Shown in pieces: positions 9,635 through 19,421 of a DNA stretch of 64,000 nucleotides. The stretch is from the NCBI GenBank assembly GCA_016218815.1, contig JACRCX010000120.1, forward strand, positions 1 to 64,000, written 5' to 3'. The notes beneath the pieces were generated by a model, which was not told the DNA's origin, searched no databases, and saw only the letters and a program-made list of their open reading frames with translations. The DNA comes from Deltaproteobacteria bacterium. Lineage in GTDB: Bacteria; Myxococcota_A; Polyangia; DRWM01; JAAZOP01. Numbering within the stretch: position 1 is the stretch's first letter; each line of letters begins with the position of its first letter. Position numbers and translations under genes: made by a program.

Positions 9635-11455
<1,821 letters not shown>

Positions 11456-11480
11456 GAGAGGGCGCGGGGCGGACCGGACA

Positions 11481-11617
11481 GGGAGAGGTGGAGAGGCCCG
11501 GCTGGAGAGGTGGGGAGGGCCGGGGTGCGGATGCCCTGACGCGGCGCGGCGCCGCGCCAGGGGCATGGCATCACCATCCCTCTCCCTCTCTTCTCAGCCG
11601 ACCTCGTCACCTCTCCC
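11481..11617. repeat. 137-bp interspersed element with terminal inverted repeats, copy A
   Basis: The ends are a perfect 10-bp inverted repeat (gggagaggtg at 11481-11490, cacctctccc at 11608-11617) and the centre has a perfect 16-bp palindrome, GGCGCGGC/GCCGCGCC at 11543-11558. A second copy of the same length lies at 46213-46349. This copy fills the spacer between the convergent dnaK and MaoC genes, where its hairpin could also act as a terminator. Confidence 0.75.
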
Positions 11618-11653
11618 ATGTTTGGGACGCGCGAAGGCGGGCTCCCCCGGGAG

Positions 11654-12253
11654 TCAGGAGCAGGGTCGCTTCCCCAGCGGGTTGGTGGGATCCCCGGCGG
11701 CCAGCATTTCCGCCAGCAGCGTCCGCTCCTTGCCCGCAGGGAGGTACCCGGTCAGCTCGGCGCGCAGGACCGTCTCGCCGCGCTGGTTCGTCATCTCGGC
11801 TTCGGCACGTGCGCGGCCCCGTTCCCCGAGCTCGCGGATCGTCATCCGGCATTCGATCGTGTCGCCGATGACCACGGGGCGCAGGAAGCGGAAGGACATG
11901 CCGTCGGCGAGCCACGCCCACTGCCCGCCCGCCTCGCAGACCATCGCACCCGTCAGCAGGCCGTGGATCACCACGGCCGGGAAGCCCTTGAGCGCCGCGA
12001 AGCTGGGCTCGAAGTGCACCGGATTGTAGTCGCGCGTGAGGCGGCCGAACTCCTCCACGTCGCGCTCGGTGAAGGCCCGGCGGAAGATCACGGTCGAGCC
12101 CGCGGTGAGGCGTCCTTCGGCCGCATCACGCCGCCAGCCTCGAGTGCCAGCTTCCCCCTCCGTCGCCGGCTCGCCGGCCGTCCCCGGCTCCGCCAGCGCG
12201 GTCGTCCCGGCCGGGTGGAGAGGGAAGTCGTCTGTCGGGCTGCGTTCGGGCAT
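11654..12253 (-). CDS. MaoC-like (R)-specific hydratase
   Basis: Hot-dog fold dehydratase of the MaoC/(R)-enoyl-CoA hydratase family. The hydratase-2 motif reads DYNPVH, with the expected catalytic Asp75 and His80, and is followed by AVVIHGLLTGAM. The first 50 residues are a low-complexity leader. The likely substrate is a short enoyl-CoA in fatty-acid or PHA metabolism. The ATG at 12253 is the best start; it lies 41 bp after the lipoprotein gene on the same strand. No polyester synthase gene is nearby. Confidence 0.8.
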   Translation of the reverse strand: MPERSPTDDFPLHPAGTTALAEPGTAGEPATEGEAGTRGWRRDAAEGRLTAGSTVIFRRAFTERDVEEFGRLTRDYNPVHFEPSFAALKGFPAVVIHGLLTGAMVCEAGGQWAWLADGMSFRFLRPVVIGDTIECRMTIRELGERGRARAEAEMTNQRGETVLRAELTGYLPAGKERTLLAEMLAAGDPTNPLGKRPCS

Positions 12254-12294
12254 CGGTCGTCTCCGGTCGTCTCGTCGCGGTGTCGCAGCGACGA

Positions 12295-12903
12295 CTACGG
12301 CGAGCCGGCAGCTTCCGTTCCCGGCAGGTACTCCACGAGGGTGCTGGTCATCGTGCGGGCGCCGCCGGCCTCGGTCCAGAACCGGACCGGCGGGCCGGGC
12401 AGGTCCTTGGCGAACTGGTACACCTCGACGCCCTCCGCCGTGGTCACGGTATACACGACGCACACGAACGTGCCGGCGGGCACGGTCACCTCGGCCTCGG
12501 TCAGCTCGACTGCGTCCTGCGGGAACAGGGCGTGGCGCCGCAGTTCCTCCCAGGCCACCGTCATCGGTTCCGTCGCCTGGAGGACGTTGCCCGCCTCGTC
12601 GGTCGTCGTCGACCGCAACGTCGCCGACTCGACGTCCACGGCCTCGAATCGGATCTCGCGAACCGCGTTCGGCGCCCCGGGGATCTCGACCAGATAGCGG
12701 TACGTCCGGCCCGGCCGCGACGCGTCCCGGATCTGTTCGGCGGTGTAGGGGGTGGGCGCGTCCCCGGCCTCGCCGGTCGCGGCCACGTCGGCGGATTCGT
12801 CGGGCACGGCCGCGTCGGCGGTCCCGGACGGCGGCGCGGGCGGCGGTGGACAAGCGGTGAGGGCGAGGGCTCCCAGAACGACGAACGGCATGGCGATCTT
12901 CAT
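12295..12903 (-). CDS. Lipoprotein of unknown function
   Basis: A 202-residue exported protein starting MKIAMPFVVLGALALTACPPP, a textbook lipoprotein signal with lipobox LTAC. The ATG at 12903 follows GAGGAGG at ideal spacing. After an Ala/Pro/Asp linker comes a beta-rich domain (RTYRYLVEIPGAPNAVREI, EVTVPAGTFVCVVYTV) that ends near residue 200. The AGTFxC pattern resembles periplasmic proteins of the DUF3108 or lipoprotein-carrier type, but I cannot assign a family. Confidence 0.75.
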   Translation of the reverse strand: MKIAMPFVVLGALALTACPPPPAPPSGTADAAVPDESADVAATGEAGDAPTPYTAEQIRDASRPGRTYRYLVEIPGAPNAVREIRFEAVDVESATLRSTTTDEAGNVLQATEPMTVAWEELRRHALFPQDAVELTEAEVTVPAGTFVCVVYTVTTAEGVEVYQFAKDLPGPPVRFWTEAGGARTMTSTLVEYLPGTEAAGSP

Positions 12904-13196
12904 GGCGCCTCCTCGGCCCAGAATGGGCGGTGCCCGGACGTTGCCCGCGGCGGCGGCGTTCGTCAAGGCGCACGGCGGACGTCGCACGGCGTCGGGTGGT
13001 CAAGCGGGGCATCGCGCGGTGGGCCCGGATCCCGTTCCGGGCCCGCGCCGCGGTAGCTCTGCAACCAGGCGCATGCTAGCTTCGGTTCGTGGTCGACGGA
13101 GCGCGCAGGAGCGGGGGATGGAGGCCCGGGTGTGGTCCGGATTCGACGTGCTCATCGCGCGTCCACCGGTCCCGTAGGTCCGGGCGAAAGGTCTCC

Positions 13197-14622
13197 ATGC
13201 ATCGTCCCACGGCGCGGGCACTCATGGGACTGGTCGCACTTCTCTCGCCCGTGATGGCGCCGGCCTGTTCGCGGAGCGCGGGCCGACGTGGGCAAGCGGC
13301 CGAACAGCGGACGAGCGACGCGGCGGGCGCGGGCGATTCTCCGACTGCGCCCGAAGGCGGGGAACTGCCGTCAGGCGTCGTTGGAGGAGGCACCGATACC
13401 GGCTTCGAGCGCTTCTACTCGTATGAGGCTCCGCAGTACCGCATCGTCGGGCCGGCGGCGGCGCTGCCAATCCCGGCCGATCAACTCGTCCGGGATCCGG
13501 CGCTGCGCGACGAGCTTCTTGCCGGAGAACGAACCGACGCGGCCGACAGGGTTCGTCGATCCGTACCCCGAGGTGTACGCGAAGTTGCGGGCGGCTGGCC
13601 GGATGATGCGGTCGGGCCTGAAGGAGCTTGGGTTGCTCGCGGATGCATCGGCCGCCGAGGACGTTCTGGCGGCGTTCGACCGCCTTCTGATCCGCCTCCA
13701 GGACATTGCGATCCGCGAGCTGCAGGACCAACCGCTCACGAACGACCTCGCGTTCCTTGGGGATTTCGCCACGTCGTACGACGACCTTCTCGGTCGCATC
13801 TCGCGGCTCGGGGGTCCGATCCGTGGAATGGGCGACCTCCTGGCCGACGACCTGTGGACGACCATCGCGGCGGACGTACAGACCAACCTGTGGGCGGGTG
13901 AAGTGCTGGAAGAGGGCAGCGGAACCCTCGAGCTGCTTGTCGTTGCACCCCGCATTCCCGGCGGAGAGAGCCACTTCGTCGCCGCCGGGCCGGTCTTCAC
14001 CTACTACGAGTTTCGTCATCCTGCGAACGACCGGCTGACGGACCAGGTGTGGCGCGAGATGCTCGATGGTGATTCGCCGCCAGCGCACGCGCCCTGGACG
14101 TGTTCGTTCCGCTATCCCTGTTCATCCGGGCCCGATTCGCCCGAATCGGCCGAAGGAACGGCTCGCGCAGATGCCGCGAGGCGCCCGAGCCTCACCGAGT
14201 GGCTCGTCGCACACGGCGGGGTGCCACGAAGCTCGGTCGTTTCCTCCTCCTCCGCTCGCGATCTTTCGACGACGGGCGGCCTCCGCCACCCGTTGTACGG
14301 CATTCCGCTGGACGGGAGCGGGTGGCTGGATCTGGAAGCGTTTCAGGTAGCGCTGGATGGCCGCCGTGAAGCCATCGAGCGGTGCTACACCGCAGCGTTG
14401 GCCCAGGCACCGGCGTTGGAGGGCAACGTCACCTTCGAGGTCCTGATCGACGAGCGAGGAGGCGTCACGGTGGAAGTGCCGAACGCCATGCCGGACTTGG
14501 GGGACACCGGCGTGCCGGAATGCATCGCCGCGCAGCTTCGCGCAATGAGTTTCTCGTCGCATCCTCCGGAGGGTGGTGAAGTCCGGGTCCGAGTTCCGAT
14601 CACCCTCGCTTTGGAGTGGTAG
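13197..14622 (+). pseudogene. Frameshifted and internally deleted DUF3160-type lipoprotein with AgmX-like C-terminus
   Basis: The first part is read in one frame from ATG 13197: a lipoprotein signal (ALMGLVALLSPVMAPACS), then FERFYSYEAPQYRIVG and LRDELLAGE, which look like the N-terminus of DUF3160 proteins. Near 13500-13545 the homology jumps to the +1 frame with TGFVDPYPEVYAKL, the C-terminal third of the same family, ending LTDQVWREMLDGD. About 350 residues normally between them are absent. The same frame continues into a C-terminal domain (IERCYTAALAQAPALEGNVTF ... PITLALEW) of the AgmX/PglI type. A translated product would need frameshifting, so a decayed gene is the simplest reading. 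Confidence 0.6.
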
Positions 14623-14729
14623 TCCCACCGGGCGTGCCCGCGCCCCGCGGCGGTGGCCGACCGTTGTTGTCCCGGCCGACCTCATCCACCGCCTTCCACG
14701 GCGAATGGGTCGGAAACCAAGAACGCCCT

Positions 14730-16376
14730 TCATCTGAGCCCGAGCAGCCCGTCGATCTCCTCGGACGCGCGGCGCGCGGAGTCCAGCGTCTCGCCGCGCT
14801 CCTCGCGGTAGTCCTTGATGATGTCCTCGGTCCCGGAGGCGCGCTTCAAGACCCAGACGCCGCCGTCGAGCACGACCTTGATCCCGTCGCCCACCACCAG
14901 CCGCTCGACGGAACGGCCCGCGATGCACCGCCCCGACAGCAGCGACTCGACCGCCGCCCGCGAGCCCGAGAGCGTCGTGAGGCGCGCCTTCTTCGCGGCC
15001 GTCGCCGCCGTGTCCACCCGCTCGTAGCGGTGCGGCCCGTGCTTCGCCTCCAGCGCCGCGTACAACTCGCCGATGCTCTTCCCGGTGCGCGCGATCGCTT
15101 CCATCTGCAGCAGCACCGCGACGATGCCGTCCTTCTCCGTCACCCACGGCCGCCCGTCGCGGCGCGGCACCGAGAGCCCCGCGCTCTCCTCGCCCGCCAG
15201 GACGTAGCGCCCCGCCAGAAGCCCCTTGACGTACCACTTGAAGCCGACGTCGACCTCGTGCACGGGCCGTCCGTGCTCCGCCGCGATGCGGTCGAGCAGG
15301 TGCGTCGTGCCGATCGTCCGACCGACGCCGCGCGCGACGTCGAAGCCCCGCGTGCGGCAGAGCTGGTCGAACAGGACGCACAGCACGTGGTTCGGATTGA
15401 GCACGCCCGACGCATCCTCGCCGCCGAAGCGGTCCGCGTCATTGTCGTTGGCGCCGACGAAGGGCACCCCGAGCGCCGCGCGGGTGCCCTCGACCGCCTT
15501 CATCACCCAGACGGACGACGGATCGCCGCGCAGTTTGCCGTCCCAGTCGCGCGTGCGGTTCGCCGACCGCGGATCGGGCTCGCCCAGCACCACGCGGATG
15601 TCGGTGCCGTGGAGCACGTTCACCGCCTCGTAGTAGCCGTGGGCCGAGCCGCCCAGCGGCGTGGCGGCGAAGCGGCTGCCGCGCAGGATGTCGAGGTCGA
15701 CGACCGAGGCCAGGTCGCGGACGTACGGCTCGACCAGGTCCTCCTCGACGATCAGACCCTCGCGGACCGCCCGGTCGAGCGGCAGTCGCCGGATGCCCGA
15801 GGGCTCGCGGAGGTACGCGTTGGCGCGGTCGTCGATCGGTTTCGTCCGCGTATTCGGGCCGCCGTCCAGGCCGTTGCTCTTGTATCCCGCCTCGTCAGGC
15901 GGGTTGTGCGAGGCGGTGATGATCCCGCCCTCGACGTTGCGTCCGTCGGCGTTGGCCGCGAGAATCGTGTGCGAGACGACCGGGGTGGGCGTGGCGCGCC
16001 CGCCGCGGTGGACAATCACGCGGACGCCGTTGCCGGCGAGAACCTCGGCGGCGGTGATCTGCGCCAGGTCGGAGGTGAAGCGCACGTCCTTGCCAAGCAC
16101 GATCGACCCGGGCGGACGGCCGCCCAGGTTGATGGCGGGGTCGTCGGACTCCGCCGGTCCGAACGTCCCGCGCTCCCTGCGGATGTCGACCAGCGCCTGG
16201 GTCATCGCCGCGACGTGGCGCTCGCAGAATCCGGCGCCGGTCGGGCCGCGATGCCCCGACGTGCCGTTCTTCACCGGGCGCAGCTCGCCGTCGGGATGGA
16301 GGTAGCGGTGGACGAGCTCTTCGCGGGTGACGAGCGAGGCGGGATCGGGGCGCCGGCCGGCCTCGGGGTGGATCAC
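14730..16376 (-). CDS. pgm: Phosphoglucomutase (alpha-D-glucose phosphate-specific)
   Basis: Interconverts glucose 1-phosphate and glucose 6-phosphate. The 548-residue length and motif order match the E. coli Pgm type: NGTSGHRG near residue 40, the phosphoserine loop ITASHNPP with Ser156, the magnesium loop NDNDADRFGG, the sugar-binding GEESAGLS, and RASGTED near the end, where the usual Pro is Ala. Translation starts at GTG 16376-16374, overlapping the TGA of the upstream kinase-like gene in a GTGA motif, so the two are coupled. It supplies precursors for glycogen and cell-wall sugars. Confidence 0.92.
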   Translation of the reverse strand: MIHPEAGRRPDPASLVTREELVHRYLHPDGELRPVKNGTSGHRGPTGAGFCERHVAAMTQALVDIRRERGTFGPAESDDPAINLGGRPPGSIVLGKDVRFTSDLAQITAAEVLAGNGVRVIVHRGGRATPTPVVSHTILAANADGRNVEGGIITASHNPPDEAGYKSNGLDGGPNTRTKPIDDRANAYLREPSGIRRLPLDRAVREGLIVEEDLVEPYVRDLASVVDLDILRGSRFAATPLGGSAHGYYEAVNVLHGTDIRVVLGEPDPRSANRTRDWDGKLRGDPSSVWVMKAVEGTRAALGVPFVGANDNDADRFGGEDASGVLNPNHVLCVLFDQLCRTRGFDVARGVGRTIGTTHLLDRIAAEHGRPVHEVDVGFKWYVKGLLAGRYVLAGEESAGLSVPRRDGRPWVTEKDGIVAVLLQMEAIARTGKSIGELYAALEAKHGPHRYERVDTAATAAKKARLTTLSGSRAAVESLLSGRCIAGRSVERLVVGDGIKVVLDGGVWVLKRASGTEDIIKDYREERGETLDSARRASEEIDGLLGLR

Positions 16377-17236
16377 GGCGCCACCTTGGCGACCAGCGCG
16401 GCCAGCTCCGCCCGCAACTCGGCGACGGTCGCGAAGCGCTTGGCCGGGTCGTCGGCGAGGCACCGCCGCGCCGCGCGATCCGCCTCGTCCGCCGGGGAGA
16501 CGCCGGCGGCGAACAGCGGGGCTACCCCGCGCGCGCGGTGCGCCAGCACTTCCTCGATCGTCTTGCCGCGGAAGGCGGCGTGTCCGCCGATCATCCTGTA
16601 CAGGACGGCACCCAGGCCGTGGACGTCGGTTCGCGCGTCGCAGGGCTCGCCGCGCAGCCGCTCGGGCGCGAAGCAGCCGAGTTCCGTTTCCGCAGCATCG
16701 GGCGGGGCGGGCGACTCCCCTGCACGGTACCGGCCGGCGCCCAGGAGCTTGAGCGGGAAGGGCGAGCCGTCCGGACAGAGGACGATGCGCGCGGGAGACA
16801 GGTCCAGGTGGACCTGGCCGTGGTCGTGCAGGAAGCCGACGACCTCGCACAGTGCATCGACGATGCGGAGCGCGGGGTCGACCGCGAGCTTCCGGGCGCG
16901 GGCGAGCCGGGCTTCGAGCGTCTCGCCGACTGCCGGCTCCATGGCGAGGAACCGAGCGCCGAGCGGTTCGTCCCAGCCGTCGGCGACGAGGCGCGGGAGG
17001 CCGGGGTGGACGAGGCCGCGGAGGTTCTCGGCCTGATCGGCGAGCCGCAGCGCCAGGAGACCTCCGTCCCGTCCGGCGGCGGACGGACGGACGAGTCGCA
17101 CGGTCACTTCGCCGAAGCCCGCGTCACCGAACGCGTCGTAGGTCTCGACGCCCGCGCGGGCGTCCAGGCGCGAACGGAGCGTGAAGCGGAACGCGAGCAT
17201 CGACCCGGAAGCGATTTCCGGAACGTCGGGGGACAT
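16373..17236 (-). CDS. Ser/Thr protein kinase-like protein, probable pseudokinase
   Basis: The 287-residue protein has the fold pattern of a Hanks-type kinase: YDAFGDAGFGEV as a poor glycine loop, VHLDLSPARIVL in place of HRDLKPxNIL, an APE-like FAPERL, and DVHGLGAVLYRMIGG. The VAIK lysine region reads LLALRLA (Arg for Lys) and the DFG motif reads GAG, so ATP-dependent phosphotransfer is doubtful. There is no membrane segment or sensor domain. Start ATG 17236; GTG 17260 is an alternative. It overlaps pgm by four bases, so a regulatory tie to sugar-phosphate metabolism is a fair guess. Confidence 0.7.
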   Translation of the reverse strand: MSPDVPEIASGSMLAFRFTLRSRLDARAGVETYDAFGDAGFGEVTVRLVRPSAAGRDGGLLALRLADQAENLRGLVHPGLPRLVADGWDEPLGARFLAMEPAVGETLEARLARARKLAVDPALRIVDALCEVVGFLHDHGQVHLDLSPARIVLCPDGSPFPLKLLGAGRYRAGESPAPPDAAETELGCFAPERLRGEPCDARTDVHGLGAVLYRMIGGHAAFRGKTIEEVLAHRARGVAPLFAAGVSPADEADRAARRCLADDPAKRFATVAELRAELAALVAKVAP

Positions 17237-17485
17237 GGTGCCGGCAGTCTCGTCCGTCACGGGGCGCGGAGTATAGGCACGGCCCTTCGCCGCCGCAACG
17301 GGTCCGGGGCCAGGTTCTTGCGTCGCCGCGCGCCGGCACGGTAGTCTGCGCGCGAACTGCGGCTGCGATGGGGGCTGTACGGGTTCCCCACGCTCGCTCC
17401 GGAGACGCGCGCGGCACGGGGTGCGCCGGCCGGGGCTCTTCGTTCCGAACGTCCCGGACCGCGACAGAGAAGAGGAGGAAGGGAA

Positions 17486-19069
17486 ATGCCCACCACGAAG
17501 AAACCGACGAAGTCCGGTGCCCGGAAAGCGACGCGAGAACCGCAACCGAAGCGAACGGGAGCGGCCGCCGCGACGGTGCGGCCGCCGGCCGTCCGGATCC
17601 CGGCGCCGCCGGCGCCCCGGATTCCGCACGACGTCCAGGCGGTCCTGGACGCGGCCGAGAACGGCGAGCCCCGGGCGACGCTGGCGGCGCTCCGCGCGCT
17701 CGAACCCAAGACGCTCGGCGAGCTGCTCGAGGCATTGCCGTGGGACGCCGACCCCGGCATGCGACTCGCGGCCGTGCTGTCCAAGTCAACCCTCGCCGAA
17801 TTCCGCGAGTTCGCCGGGTTGATCGTCAAGGGCAGTCCCCCGGCCCCGGCGACGTTCCTCAAGTGCTGCGGCGATCCCGCGTGCGCGGACGAGTGCTGCG
17901 AGCTGGTCAAGTGCTTCGCCCGCTGGTGCAGGTGTTGCTGCTGCTGCTGGCCGCCGATCAAGGTGCCGCTCTGCTGCTCCCGCTGCGGCATTCGCGTCTA
18001 CCCGAAGGACGGCGTGGCCACCGGCTACATCTGCGCCACCAGCCTGCGTTTTGCCGGCGCCACGGTGACGACGGGCGACAACTCCCGCCAGGCGAAGATC
18101 ACGGTGCCGGCCGGAGGCGGTGCGACCCAGCTCCAGGCCCTCACCGACGTGACCGGCGCCACGCCGGCCGACAAGAAGCTCCTCGTCGGCGGCGCCGACG
18201 GCAAGTGGCACGGCGACACCCACGCCGTCGGCACCGCCGCCGACGCCGGCACCCTCTGGACCGGCGACACGATCCAGGCCGGGCTCGACGCCAAGGCCGA
18301 CTCCGGACACACCCACACGGGCTTCGCCGCCTCCATTCACGCCCACGACATGGGCGACCTCAACGGCTTCGCCGCCGCGGCCGCCTCCGCGGGCAAGCTG
18401 CTCGTCGGCAACGCCGACGGCAAGTGGCACGGTGACACCCACGCCGTCGGCACCGCCGCCAACGCCGGCACCTTCTGGACCGGCGACACGATCCAGGCCG
18501 GGCTCAACGCCAAGGCCGACGCCGGACACACCCACACGGGCTTCGCCGCCTCCATCCACGCCCACGACATGGGCGATCTCAGCGGCTTCGCCGCCGCGAC
18601 GGCCGCCGCCGACAAGCTGCTCGTCGGCAACGCGGATGGGAAGTGGCACGGCGACACCCACGCGGTGGGCGCCGCCGCCGACAACAAGACGCTGTGGACG
18701 GGCCAGACCATCCAGGCCGGGCTGGACCAGAAGGCCGACCTCGCGGCGGTCGGCCGGATGATCTGCGCGGGGCGGAAGCAGGCGACGTTCGGCACCGACG
18801 TGCTGGCTGCGAACCCGAAACTGACGGTCACGATCCAGAACGCGAGCTTCAAGGTGATGGCGGCGGCGGACGCGGTGCCGACGGCGAGCGCCTACGTGAT
18901 CACGGCGGCGAGCCCGCCGTACGCGCCCCTGGCGACGGCGGCCCGCGTCTGGGTGGACGCCGGGCAGCTCAAGCTGGACCTCTGGTTCGACGGGGCCGAG
19001 TGCACGGCGTACGACGGCAAGGTGGTCGAGGTCTCGTACTCGTTGGCGAAGGCCAACGACGTGCCGTAG
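17486..19069 (+). CDS. Cys-cluster protein with tail-fibre-like 73-residue repeats
   Basis: A 527-residue protein with a strong start (AGGAGGAAGG before ATG 17486) and no signal peptide. Residues 1-45 are basic and Ala/Pro-rich. Residues 46-115 form a short helical domain. Residues 127-167 hold 15 cysteines, including five in a row at 150-154 within RCCCCCWPP. From residue 231 there are two full 73-residue repeats plus a partial third (KLLVGNADGKWHGDTHAVG ... WTGDTIQAGL), rich in HTHTG and IHAHD motifs as in phage tail-fibre shafts. The last 100 residues are a beta domain. No family is recognised. A possible metal-binding or enzymatically modified Cys patch on a trimeric fibre is inferred; a radical SAM enzyme is encoded nearby. 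Confidence 0.75.
   Translation: MPTTKKPTKSGARKATREPQPKRTGAAAATVRPPAVRIPAPPAPRIPHDVQAVLDAAENGEPRATLAALRALEPKTLGELLEALPWDADPGMRLAAVLSKSTLAEFREFAGLIVKGSPPAPATFLKCCGDPACADECCELVKCFARWCRCCCCCWPPIKVPLCCSRCGIRVYPKDGVATGYICATSLRFAGATVTTGDNSRQAKITVPAGGGATQLQALTDVTGATPADKKLLVGGADGKWHGDTHAVGTAADAGTLWTGDTIQAGLDAKADSGHTHTGFAASIHAHDMGDLNGFAAAAASAGKLLVGNADGKWHGDTHAVGTAANAGTFWTGDTIQAGLNAKADAGHTHTGFAASIHAHDMGDLSGFAAATAAADKLLVGNADGKWHGDTHAVGAAADNKTLWTGQTIQAGLDQKADLAAVGRMICAGRKQATFGTDVLAANPKLTVTIQNASFKVMAAADAVPTASAYVITAASPPYAPLATAARVWVDAGQLKLDLWFDGAECTAYDGKVVEVSYSLAKANDVP
18176..18739 (+). repeat. 219-bp direct repeats inside the Cys-cluster gene
   Basis: The coding sequence repeats with a 219-bp period (18176-18394, 18395-18613, then a partial copy from 18614). 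Copies are nearly identical at the DNA level, including silent positions, which indicates recent duplication or gene conversion. Copy number could vary between strains. Confidence 0.8.
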
Positions 19070-19080
19070 GAGGCGACGAC

Positions 19081-19368
19081 ATGTTTGGAACGACGGAAGG
19101 AACCATCGGGACGGATTTCGCGACGAACCGGATCCAGGTGACGATCTCGGCCCAGAAGCTCAAGAGCATGCCGGCCGCGAAGGTCACGGCGACGGCGAGC
19201 GCCCATGCGACGCTGACCGGCTTGAGGGCCGAGCCGGTGCTGGTGGCGCCGCGGCTGTACAACTCGGGCGCGCAGCTCATGCTCGAGCTGATCGTCGATC
19301 AGGCGGCCTTCACGACGTACGACACGGGCCGCCTCTGGATCGGCTGGACGGTCAACCCGATCGCCTAG
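19081..19368 (+). CDS. Small protein downstream of the Cys-cluster gene, unknown function
   Basis: 95 residues starting MFGTTEGTIG, with AGGAGG ahead of the ATG at 19081 and only 11 bp after the previous stop, so the two genes form an operon. It has no signal peptide or cysteine. The pattern QVTISAQKLKSMPAAKVTA, then APRLYNSGAQLMLELIVD and a C-terminal DTGRLWIGWTVNPIA, resembles the C-terminal beta domain of the preceding protein (AARVWVDAGQLKLDLWFDG). The two may be related folds, perhaps fibre head or partner subunits. No known family is recognised. Confidence 0.7.
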   Translation: MFGTTEGTIGTDFATNRIQVTISAQKLKSMPAAKVTATASAHATLTGLRAEPVLVAPRLYNSGAQLMLELIVDQAAFTTYDTGRLWIGWTVNPIA

Positions 19369-19421
19369 GCGGAGCGTCCGCGTGGGTGTCCCGTCCGGCG
19401 CCTGGCTCGGTCCTTGTCGGC

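Noticed and set aside
11481..11653. A possible simple rho-independent terminator after dnaK
   Set aside because: The hairpin is the centre of the 137-bp repeat and has no U-tract, so it is recorded as part of the repeat.
17486..19368. A prophage remnant based on tail-fibre-like repeats
   Set aside because: No capsid, portal, integrase or lysis gene nearby, and base composition matches the surroundings.
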